A stretch of 5,366 bases of DNA from an uncultured Saprospiraceae bacterium (GTDB taxonomy: Bacteria > Bacteroidota > Bacteroidia > Chitinophagales > Saprospiraceae): NCBI GenBank assembly GCA_905479665.1, contig CAJQNM010000559.1:1-5366 (forward strand). Reading direction: 5' to 3'. Positions 1 to 5,366 of the stretch are shown piece by piece (the first letter of the stretch is position 1; every line of letters begins with the position of its first letter). Made by a program: the position numbers and the translations under genes. The notes under the pieces are model-generated. The model was not told the DNA's origin and searched no databases. It saw only the letters and a list, made by a program, of their open reading frames with translations.

Positions 1-1649
1 ATTGGATTGTTGATATCACCAAATTGTCCGCTGACTTGGGAAGATCCAAAGTTGCCATCTGAATCTTGTACTGGAAGACCTGGATGAAAACGGATGGCAC
101 TCCAGATCAAGCCACTTTGTGCCGACGTTGTGTTGAACCCATTGCTCGATCGACTGGAAAGCGCCAGATTTTGTCCAATCTTCAACCAGTCCTTTACTTT
201 ATGGTCAGAGTTTATGCGTATGCTAAATCGGTCAGCTTCTGATTTTTCAATAACACCCTGTTCATTGTAATAGCCTAAGGCCACGAGAAAGGTCGATTTC
301 TCATTCCCTCCACTGATGGAGAGATCGACGTTCTTTGTGCTTCCACTTTCAAAAAGTTCATCCTGCCAATTAGTACGTTGCGTCTGATACTGGGGATCAC
401 TCCAGATGGGGTCTTCTGGTATTCCATCATTTGCGTAGCGTTCTCTCTTTATTTCTGCCAACGCAGAGGCATCTAAAACATCAAGGGTTTTGGTGACATT
501 GGAGATGCCGGTATAGGCATCAAGGTTCATAATCAATTTTCCACTCCTTCCTTTTCTAGTTGTGAGAATCACCACACCATTGGCGGCCCGAGTACCGTAA
601 ATAGCTGATGCAGAAGCATCCTTCAGCACCTCAACGGACTCAATGTTATTTGGATTTATTCCCTCGATACTTATCGTTGGAATTCCATCCACGATATAGA
701 GTGGATCAGAGTTGTTAACCGTACCTGTACCGCGAATTCGAATGGAAGTAGAGGCTCCTGGTGCTCCGCCATTACGGACAGCCTGCAGGCCGGCAATTCT
801 TCCTTGCAGCGCCTTGTCCAACCCCGATAGAGGCTGGTTTCTGAACTCTTCTCCTTTTACGGATGAAATGGCACCGGTAAGATCTTTTCGCTCCGCGGTG
901 CCGTAGCCGACCACCACTACTTCGTCTAAAGTTGAGGAGCTCAAAAGCATGCTGATATCAATCACGGTGCGTCCATCTATGACCACCTCTTGCGTGACAT
1001 ATCCAGTATAGGAGATCACCAAAATGGTGGCATCATCTGGCGCAGAAAGATTGTAATTCCCTTCCAAGTCGGTGGCAGTTCCGATAGCACTTCCTTTTAC
1101 CAAGACCGTAGCACCAATCACTCCATTGCCATTCTCATCAGTAATCTTACCGCTAATTGACTGCTCATCAGTTTGAAAGCTGGCTACAGCATCCAACAGA
1201 TTTAACGATTGACTGACCGGATTGGAACTATTCCTCTTAATCTTTATTTCGCCCTTTTTTTCCAATTTGAGCAGCTGATTGATCTTCCTTTTAGCCTTTT
1301 TGCTCGTTTTCTTTCCATCTCTGTTGTTCTTGTAAATAATGACGAACTTTTCGCTTCTCAACTCATACTTCAAATTCGTAAGGGTCATCAACCTCTCCAC
1401 AGCTTGTGAGAGGTCTTCTTCATCTAGTAATTCGAAATCGACTTTTAGACCCTCAACAATACTCGACTCATAGTTGAAAAATACCTGGTATTTTTCACCA
1501 ATTTCATCAAGCACAACACTTAAGAGTCGTTCCTGAGCAAGTATATTTTCGTAAGGTTTGTGAGCAGAAACTCCCTGAGCAGCAAATGCAGTGAGGCAAA
1601 AGAGCAAGAGAAGGCACTTCGCTCTTTTGATTTGTAAACGTGATTTCAT
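1..1649 (-). CDS. SusC/RagA-family TonB-dependent outer-membrane receptor with N-terminal STN domain (partial, C-terminus missing)
   Basis: Outer-membrane beta-barrel receptor that imports a ligand, in this family often an oligosaccharide, using TonB/ExbBD energy. The reading frame is open from ATG 1649 to the left edge: 549 codons and no stop, about half the usual 1000-1150 residues. In order: basic N-terminus and hydrophobic signal peptide with likely cleavage after VSA (residue 29); STN domain, about 36-107; lysine-rich linker, about 107-140; carboxypeptidase-regulatory-like beta-sandwich, about 163-235, with ISGKITDENG and GTATDLEGNY; TonB box LDEVVVVGYGT at 241-251; plug domain from about 255, including LYIVDGIP (317-324), the SVEVLKDASASAIYGTRAANG signature (338-358) and VVILTTRKG; then early barrel strands. 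The ATG is chosen because the signal peptide follows it directly; an upstream overlapping ATG stops after three codons. No Shine-Dalgarno is visible. The STN domain and the anti-sigma gene upstream mark it as a signal-transducing receptor. SusD is expected beyond position 1. The family is certain; the substrate is unknown. Confidence 0.95.
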   Translation of the reverse strand, partial: MKSRLQIKRAKCLLLLFCLTAFAAQGVSAHKPYENILAQERLLSVVLDEIGEKYQVFFNYESSIVEGLKVDFELLDEEDLSQAVERLMTLTNLKYELRSEKFVIIYKNNRDGKKTSKKAKRKINQLLKLEKKGEIKIKRNSSNPVSQSLNLLDAVASFQTDEQSISGKITDENGNGVIGATVLVKGSAIGTATDLEGNYNLSAPDDATILVISYTGYVTQEVVIDGRTVIDISMLLSSSTLDEVVVVGYGTAERKDLTGAISSVKGEEFRNQPLSGLDKALQGRIAGLQAVRNGGAPGASTSIRIRGTGTVNNSDPLYIVDGIPTISIEGINPNNIESVEVLKDASASAIYGTRAANGVVILTTRKGRSGKLIMNLDAYTGISNVTKTLDVLDASALAEIKRERYANDGIPEDPIWSDPQYQTQRTNWQDELFESGSTKNVDLSISGGNEKSTFLVALGYYNEQGVIEKSEADRFSIRINSDHKVKDWLKIGQNLALSSRSSNGFNTTSAQSGLIWSAIRFHPGLPVQDSDGNFGSSQVSGQFGDINNP

Positions 1650-1689
1650 AACTTCATTTTTTTAAAACATTCACCGTTTTGAAAAATTA

Positions 1690-1725
1690 GGTAACCGCTC
1701 GTATGTCCGTACTGTTGCGGTTATC
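1690..1725. terminator. Inverted repeat with flanking A/T tracts between anti-sigma and receptor genes (possible terminator or attenuator)
   Basis: Plus-strand arms GGTAACCGC (1690-1698) and GCGGTTATC (1717-1725) enclose an 18-nt spacer. As plus-strand RNA the stem is 9 bp with one G-U pair and is followed by seven T. As minus-strand RNA, the direction of the flanking genes, it is 7 perfect pairs plus an A-C mismatch and one closing pair. It is preceded by seven A and followed by TAATTTTT. It therefore looks like a bidirectional intrinsic terminator. In the coding direction it could reduce read-through from the anti-sigma gene into the receptor gene. The long loop and modest stem keep confidence low; it could instead be a protein-binding site. 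Confidence 0.3.
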
Positions 1726-1771
1726 TTTTTTTGTTCTCTTAAAAGGACTGCATAACACTATTCTCATTCTG

Positions 1772-1787
1772 CACTTGCAAGCAAGTG
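1772..1787. repeat. Perfect short palindrome abutting the anti-sigma stop codon
   Basis: CACTTGC (1772-1778), AA, GCAAGTG (1781-1787) is a perfect 7+7 inverted repeat with a 2-nt spacer. Its right end lies directly next to the TGA stop (1788-1790) of the anti-sigma gene. The symmetry and tight spacing fit either a dimeric regulator site or a very short hairpin at the 3' end of the reading frame. There is no T tract beside it, so it is not a typical terminator. What it does is unknown. Confidence 0.4.
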
Positions 1788-2825
1788 TCATTGATTTTTC
1801 TGATTAGTCTGTTTTTTCTCCAAAATGTACTTATCTCCAACTTTGGTTATTTCGGCACCGGTTACTCCACCCAATAGAGACATGGCTTCCACTATGTCAT
1901 TGCTAGGTAAAGTCATATTCCATTCCCGAGCAGCCAAACCAGCCGTTTTGATTTCAAATCCGAAATCGTTTGTTGCGGCTAGTTCCTCCAAGATCTCTCG
2001 GAGGGGCCTGTCTTTAAAAGCTACGAAACCATCTTTCCAAGACACCTCCACTACCTCGTCTAGCGCCTTTTCAGGCTGAATCAATATTTTCTTCTTAGCT
2101 GAATAGCTGGCTACCTCTCCAGGCTGCAAATGCCATTCAGATGATTTTCCATCTCCCAGATTCAACTTCACTTTCCCTTCTTCCAGATAGACTTTGGTTG
2201 TCTCTTTGCGGGTATTCACATTAAAAATGGTACCTAAAACCTCGACCGTCAGGTCATTGGTAAAGACTCGAAATTTCGCATTGACTCCGGGTCTTTTCTC
2301 CACCTCAAAATAGGCTTCGCCCTGCAGGTTAAGCTTTCTACTATCGGGATCCGTCCAGTCCTTCTCATATGTAAGTTTTGAATTGGCATTGAGAGTCACC
2401 ATTGACCCGTCAGGGAGTTGGATGGATTGATGTTTTCCAAAATGCGTTTGGATGATAACTTGGGTCGGATTTGCATATTGATAGACAAGCCAACTGGCTG
2501 CCACGAGTACTAGTATGGCTGCGGCGGTAGATCTTATCCAAATAGATCTTCCCTTCGATGTCGATCTGCGCCCAGCATCGTCGAGCGTTGCTTCACGCTC
2601 AATGGTATCTTGCCATACTTTTTGCCGTATTCTTTGGGAAGCCGCCGTATTCAAATGAGGCACCTTGTCCATTTGCTGTAGTAAGGCCGTCATTATTTCC
2701 GGTGCGGTGCCCTCTGTATCCTTCTCAATCAATTCAAAAAGCGAAGCAAGTTCTGCTTTCGAACATTCATTTGCGAATAGCTTTTGAATCAATGATTCTC
2801 TGCCGTTCATATGATCTTCATTCAT
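1788..2825 (-). CDS. FecR-family transmembrane anti-sigma factor with C-terminal DUF4974-like (STN-interacting) domain
   Basis: Inner-membrane anti-sigma factor that holds an ECF sigma factor and responds to the periplasmic STN domain of its receptor. Numbering from ATG 2825 (345 aa): a cytoplasmic, mostly helical anti-sigma region at about 5-80; one membrane span at about 95-118 (from WIRSTAAAILVLVAASWLV); a FecR domain at about 127-225 with LPDGSMVTLNANS, LQGEAYFEVEK and VLGTIFNV; and a C-terminal domain at about 265-340 with FKDRPLREILEELA and VGDKYILEKK. The Gly-Thr at 198-199 matches the conserved GT that is the self-cleavage point in some Pseudomonas FecR-like proteins; cleavage here is inference. 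Start 2825 is preferred over in-frame ATG 2837 (349 aa) because GAGGG lies 5 nt before it. It is the first gene of a likely operon with the STN receptor 138 nt downstream and is divergent from the sigma gene. The family is very sure; the exact start is moderately sure. Confidence 0.93.
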   Translation of the reverse strand: MNEDHMNGRESLIQKLFANECSKAELASLFELIEKDTEGTAPEIMTALLQQMDKVPHLNTAASQRIRQKVWQDTIEREATLDDAGRRSTSKGRSIWIRSTAAAILVLVAASWLVYQYANPTQVIIQTHFGKHQSIQLPDGSMVTLNANSKLTYEKDWTDPDSRKLNLQGEAYFEVEKRPGVNAKFRVFTNDLTVEVLGTIFNVNTRKETTKVYLEEGKVKLNLGDGKSSEWHLQPGEVASYSAKKKILIQPEKALDEVVEVSWKDGFVAFKDRPLREILEELAATNDFGFEIKTAGLAAREWNMTLPSNDIVEAMSLLGGVTGAEITKVGDKYILEKKQTNQKNQ

Positions 2826-2830
2826 CTTTA

Positions 2831-2835
2831 CCCTC
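2831..2835 (-). promoter_or_regulatory. Ribosome-binding site of the anti-sigma gene (decides the start)
   Basis: The minus strand reads GAGGG, then TAAAG, then ATG at 2825. This is the best Shine-Dalgarno match in the window and overlaps the alternative ATG at 2837. It favours translation from 2825. ATG 2837 has only the weaker purine run TAGAGATGA in front of it. Confidence 0.5.
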
Positions 2836-2837
2836 AT

Positions 2838-3010
2838 TCATCTCTATACCAATTCTAAAAACCGAAAGGATTACTCTCGCCGCATTTATTTTTGTTTTTT
2901 TTTGCTAACTTGATCTTAAACACTTGATAACCAAGGGCTTTGAAAATATGAAATAGACCGTGCTCTCTCGATTACTAAGTATGTGTTCAGAATTGAAATG
3001 GAAATAGAGC
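2838..3010. promoter_or_regulatory. Divergent intergenic region between anti-sigma and ECF sigma genes
   Basis: Both flanking genes read outward from here, so at least two promoters should lie within it. The region is AT-rich, with a T9 run (2895-2903, A9 on the minus strand). It also has a direct repeat ACTTGAT at 2908-2914 and 2922-2928, 14 nt start to start. No complete Bacteroidota primary promoter (TTTG, 19-21 nt, TAnnTTTG) was found on either strand. TATTTTTG at 2887-2894 fits the -7 box but has no -33 partner. Promoter function is inferred from layout only. One or both promoters may be read by the ECF sigma factor itself, whose consensus cannot be read from one site. Confidence 0.45.
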
Positions 3011-3604
3011 TTGAATAGAGAAAACACATATCATCATTTGATGGCGCTGAAAGAAGGAGATGTCCACAGTTTTGGGATGATATATACCCAGTACCATTCT
3101 CTGATTTACTACTATGCTCTAAAATTCCTGCAACAAAAAGCACTAGCGGAAGAGGCAACATCAGATGTCTTTATCATCCTTTGGAAAAAGAGAGCATTGA
3201 TCGATCCCCATTCTACGATCCAGGCCTTTCTGTATAAAATTGCCCGCGACATCGCTTACAATTATCTCAGGAAGATTGCATCTGACGCACGCTTAAGAAA
3301 GGAATACTTAGAAAATTATCCAATCATTGAATTCAAAAATGGAGAAGTTCTTTTTCTTGAGCAGGAACGATTGGAATTGGTTAAAGAAGTGATTCAAACG
3401 CTGCCTCCCAGGCGTTTGGAAGTCTTTAAACTGCGGTATTATGAGGGGCTGGATAATCATAAGATTGCCGCCTTATTAGACATTTCTGTCAGCACGGTAA
3501 AGGTGCACTTGGCTAAGGCACGCTTCTATCTGAAAGGGAAGCTCTCTAGTGAGCAAGAATTTGACTTAATGCTTGTTTGGTTGTCCTTGGGGTTGATTTT
3601 GTAG
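3011..3604 (+). CDS. ECF (sigma-70 family, FecI/RpoE-like) RNA polymerase sigma factor
   Basis: Alternative sigma factor that directs RNA polymerase to a small regulon, here most likely the adjacent anti-sigma/receptor operon. Numbering from TTG 3011 (197 aa): sigma region 2 at about 10-90, with LKEGDVHSFGMIYTQY and the core-binding pattern EEATSDVFIILWKKR (47-61), then LYKIARD (74-80); a short linker; sigma region 4 at about 119-178, with LPPRR (131-135), KLRYYEGLDNHKIAALL and the recognition helix ISVSTVKVHLAKAR (158-171). The protein ends in a hydrophobic tail, FDLMLVWLSLGLIL (184-197). TTG 3011 is used because GGA lies 8 nt upstream and residues before the next candidate (ATG 3041, 187 aa) fit the first sigma-2 helix. 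ATG 3041 has no ribosome-binding site but remains possible; an in-frame TAG at 3005 excludes anything longer. It is divergent from its presumed anti-sigma partner, while family members are often co-directional. Confidence 0.93.
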   Translation: MNRENTYHHLMALKEGDVHSFGMIYTQYHSLIYYYALKFLQQKALAEEATSDVFIILWKKRALIDPHSTIQAFLYKIARDIAYNYLRKIASDARLRKEYLENYPIIEFKNGEVLFLEQERLELVKEVIQTLPPRRLEVFKLRYYEGLDNHKIAALLDISVSTVKVHLAKARFYLKGKLSSEQEFDLMLVWLSLGLIL

Positions 3605-3689
3605 CCTCAAATTTCTTCTCGCAGACTGATTTCGGCCCTATATAAGTAAATTCAATTTTGCTAGGACTGACAGAGCTGAAACCTAGAAT

Positions 3690-3947
3690 CTACTTATGCT
3701 TAAAATAGACAAATAGTCGTCCAAAGTTTTTGCTGTCTTTGTCGATTCGGTGATATTTTTTCTTGATATCCTTCCGTTGTAAAAATCGCAGTACTTTCTT
3801 TTTTAGTTGACCAGAGCCCTTGCCAGGGATAATTTCGATCGTACGGATCTTCTTTTCATTGGCCTCCTCAATAATATCATCCAAGGCACGGTCTATGAGC
3901 CAACCTTTGTTGTAGATTTCGTGCAAATCAAGTTTTAGTTTTGCCAT
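3690..3947 (-). CDS. Small stand-alone Smr-domain protein
   Basis: 85-residue protein consisting of little more than one Smr (small MutS-related) domain, a fold found in nucleases and nucleic-acid-binding proteins such as the MutS2 C-terminus and SmrB. Visible family features: an LDLH motif at 6-9, a helix with RALDDIIEEA (20-29), and the strand-loop IEIIPGKGSGQLKKKV (37-52), which holds the glycine-rich GKGSG. The usual HGKG histidine is replaced by proline (P41), and the C-terminal glycine-rich loop is reduced to NFG (74-76). About 23 of 85 residues are Lys or Arg, which fits nucleic-acid binding. The gene begins 8 nt after the kinase stop, so co-transcription is likely, and converges on the sigma gene (85 nt between stops). 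The Smr call is good; nuclease activity and substrate are unknown. No strong Shine-Dalgarno is seen, and translation may be coupled to the kinase. Confidence 0.82.
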   Translation of the reverse strand: MAKLKLDLHEIYNKGWLIDRALDDIIEEANEKKIRTIEIIPGKGSGQLKKKVLRFLQRKDIKKKYHRIDKDSKNFGRLFVYFKHK

Positions 3948-3955
3948 AAGTTAGA

Positions 3956-5366
3956 TCAGGATGAGGAGAGTTTTGGTATCTCTATCAGCACTTTGGTGCC
4001 GGCAATATTAGTGACTTCCATGTTTGCCTTGAGCTTAGTCACAAAGGCAGCAATCATTCGTTGACCGAAACTTTGATTTGGGGAGCGCTCGATTATTTCC
4101 TGGTCTATTCCGATGCCATTGTCACTCACGATAAGTTGGTAGTTTTCGTTCGATTCCTTCAGCTTTACCTCGATCGCAGCGGGATCTTTGCTATCCGTAA
4201 AAGCATATTTGAGCGAATTGGTGATTAGCTCATTGGTGATCAATCCCAGTGGAATAACTCTGTCTATATCGAGGTTGATATCGTCGATTTCCAATTGCAA
4301 ATCGACATCGTCCTCATTGAGGTTGTACGAGTGAAATATGCTGTTTACCAAGTTGGTGAAATAGACCTGTACATTGATACCTGTCACATCATTTTCGCGG
4401 TATAGGTCCTGATGCAGCAAGGCCATCGATTGGACCCGATTTCGTCCATCCTTGATTGCCACCATTGCGTTTTCATCTGTGATATATTTAGATTGAAGAT
4501 TCAAGAGGCTGGAGATGACTTGGAGATTATTTTTGACACGGTGATGGATTTCTTTGATGAGCAGATTTTTGTCTTGGAGCGTTCGATTAATGAGTTCATT
4601 TTGGCTTTTCACCCGCTTGTAGAGTCGAAAAACGAAAAAGGACAACAACGAAAAGATTCCGAGACCAAGTAAGCTGCCATAAGTAATGAAACGTGAGGTT
4701 TTTAATTTCTGGCTTGCTATCTCCCGTTCTTTTTGCAGCAAGGTAATTTGGGCGTCTTGCTCCGAGCGCTGATACTTCGCATCTTTTTCAGCAATGATTT
4801 CACGCGAGGCTTCTGTGTCAATGCTATCTTCTATTTCGTAGAGCAGTTTATAGTGAGTAAGGGCTTCTTTTGCATTGCCTATTTTTTCATAGGCCTCAGA
4901 CAGACCGGCATGTGCCCTGCTTTGATGGTGCAAGGATTTGTGCTCCTGGTAACTCAGTACTTCACTAAAGTGAAATGCAGCATCTCTATAGCGGCTTAAT
5001 TTATTGAGGACCTCACCGGTGTTGAGTCGTGACTCGCATATATTATAGGTGCTGCTTAGATTCTTACGAATATTTAGTGCAGTGAGGTGTTCTTGATATG
5101 CATCTTGCAATCGATTTTGATTTTGGCGCAATATTCCCATGAAATCATGATAAAATGCTTTCTCTCGATTGGTTGGAAATACATGCACCATTTCAGCCAT
5201 TCGAGCAAGATGCATTTCTGCCAGATCAAGATCCTCCAATTCATATGAGTAGAGCAATCCTAAATTGCAATGTGTCCGTGCCATGCCTATAGTGTCACCT
5301 ACGGAGGTATATATTTCAAGTGCTTTTTGATACCGTCTTTCAGCATCTTCTGCCTGGGCAATATTC
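3956..5366 (-). CDS. TPR-containing sensor histidine kinase, HisKA_2/HWE-like (partial, N-terminus missing)
   Basis: Membrane sensor kinase that autophosphorylates on histidine and passes the phosphate to an unidentified response regulator. The frame is open through the right edge, and 27 residues before Met 5284 are clear TPR sequence (AERRYQKALEIY). That Met is therefore internal, and the true start with any signal peptide lies outside the window. Numbering from Met 5284: about five TPR units in view up to about 155; a charged coiled coil at about 156-196; one membrane span at about 199-222 (GSLLGLGIFSLLSFFVF); a second helical linker; HisKA_2 motif KEIHHRVKNNLQ (244-255) with H247-H248, the latter best matching the phosphoacceptor; N box ITNELITNSLKYAF (349-362); G1 box SDNGIGID (387-394); later glycines SFGQRM and AGTKVLIEIP. 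The TPR part is probably periplasmic and the kinase cytoplasmic. All catalytic boxes look intact. It precedes the Smr gene by 8 nt. The signal sensed is unknown. Confidence 0.93.
   Translation of the reverse strand, partial: NIAQAEDAERRYQKALEIYTSVGDTIGMARTHCNLGLLYSYELEDLDLAEMHLARMAEMVHVFPTNREKAFYHDFMGILRQNQNRLQDAYQEHLTALNIRKNLSSTYNICESRLNTGEVLNKLSRYRDAAFHFSEVLSYQEHKSLHHQSRAHAGLSEAYEKIGNAKEALTHYKLLYEIEDSIDTEASREIIAEKDAKYQRSEQDAQITLLQKEREIASQKLKTSRFITYGSLLGLGIFSLLSFFVFRLYKRVKSQNELINRTLQDKNLLIKEIHHRVKNNLQVISSLLNLQSKYITDENAMVAIKDGRNRVQSMALLHQDLYRENDVTGINVQVYFTNLVNSIFHSYNLNEDDVDLQLEIDDINLDIDRVIPLGLITNELITNSLKYAFTDSKDPAAIEVKLKESNENYQLIVSDNGIGIDQEIIERSPNQSFGQRMIAAFVTKLKANMEVTNIAGTKVLIEIPKLSSS

Noticed and set aside
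712..1409. Short plus-strand open frames opposite the receptor gene (712-906, 1209-1409)
   Set aside because: They lie antisense to well-conserved receptor domains and have no recognisable features or ribosome-binding sites.
1772..1787. Palindrome as the end of an insertion sequence
   Set aside because: There is no second copy, no transposase and no target duplication nearby; the flanking genes are intact.
2887..2894. TATTTTTG as a Bacteroidota -7 box for the sigma gene
   Set aside because: No TTTG lies 19-21 nt upstream, and the match sits in a T-rich tract where it is expected by chance.
1825..2908. Plus-strand open frames opposite the anti-sigma gene (1825-2079, 2558-2908)
   Set aside because: They are antisense to the FecR-family coding sequence, with no family resemblance.
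2924..2952. TTGATA, 17 nt, TATGAA: an Escherichia coli-style promoter before the sigma gene
   Set aside because: The Bacteroidota primary sigma factor uses TTTG and TAnnTTTG boxes; the -10-like element matches only four of six bases, so this is probably chance in AT-rich DNA.
2916..3161. Minus-strand open frame of 81 codons across the sigma gene start
   Set aside because: It overlaps the intergenic region and the clear sigma-2 coding sequence, and its translation resembles no family and has no coding-like pattern.
3661..3686. CTAGG ... CCTAG inverted repeat between the convergent sigma and Smr genes as a terminator
   Set aside because: Only 5 bp with a 16-nt spacer and no T tract on either strand.
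4412..4999. Plus-strand open frames opposite the kinase gene (4412-4672, 4733-4999)
   Set aside because: They are antisense to the kinase and TPR coding sequence, whose motifs are intact; no independent support.
5282..5284. ATG as the start of the histidine kinase
   Set aside because: The frame stays open to the right edge and the 27 preceding residues form a TPR helix pair in register with the next repeat, so this Met is internal.

Overview
This is chromosomal-type DNA from a Bacteroidota bacterium. The evidence is a SusC/RagA-type TonB-dependent receptor with the LDEVVVVGYGT TonB box, a Bacteroidota-style FecR anti-sigma factor and ECF sigma factor, and a TPR-containing HisKA_2 histidine kinase. 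Several starts lack a strong Shine-Dalgarno sequence, which is usual in that phylum. The genus cannot be read from the sequence; a Cytophagales-like or Flavobacteriia-like marine or soil bacterium is only a guess.

Left half (1-3604): a cell-surface signalling and nutrient-uptake locus. On the minus strand an anti-sigma factor (1788-2825) is followed after 138 nt by the N-terminal 549 residues of a SusC-type outer-membrane receptor (1-1649), which runs off the left edge; a SusD-type lipoprotein would be expected beyond it. The receptor carries an N-terminal STN domain, the module that signals to a FecR protein. The ECF sigma factor (3011-3604) is transcribed divergently from a 185-nt intergenic region. 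By family knowledge, ligand uptake by the receptor is sensed through STN contact with the periplasmic C-terminal part of the anti-sigma factor. This frees the sigma factor to transcribe the locus. The substrate cannot be told from this window.

Right half (3690-5366): a minus-strand pair, convergent with the sigma gene. It holds the C-terminal 469 residues of a TPR / transmembrane / HisKA_2-HATPase sensor kinase, which enters from the right edge. Eight nucleotides downstream is a small, very basic stand-alone Smr-domain protein (85 aa), probably co-transcribed. No response regulator is visible.

Non-coding structure is limited. There is a perfect 7+7 palindrome touching the anti-sigma stop codon, a longer inverted repeat flanked by A/T tracts between anti-sigma and receptor, and a short direct repeat in the divergent intergenic region. 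No RNA gene, mobile element, CRISPR array or clear new system was seen. The biology is a recognisable regulatory locus with a few uncommon details of arrangement.
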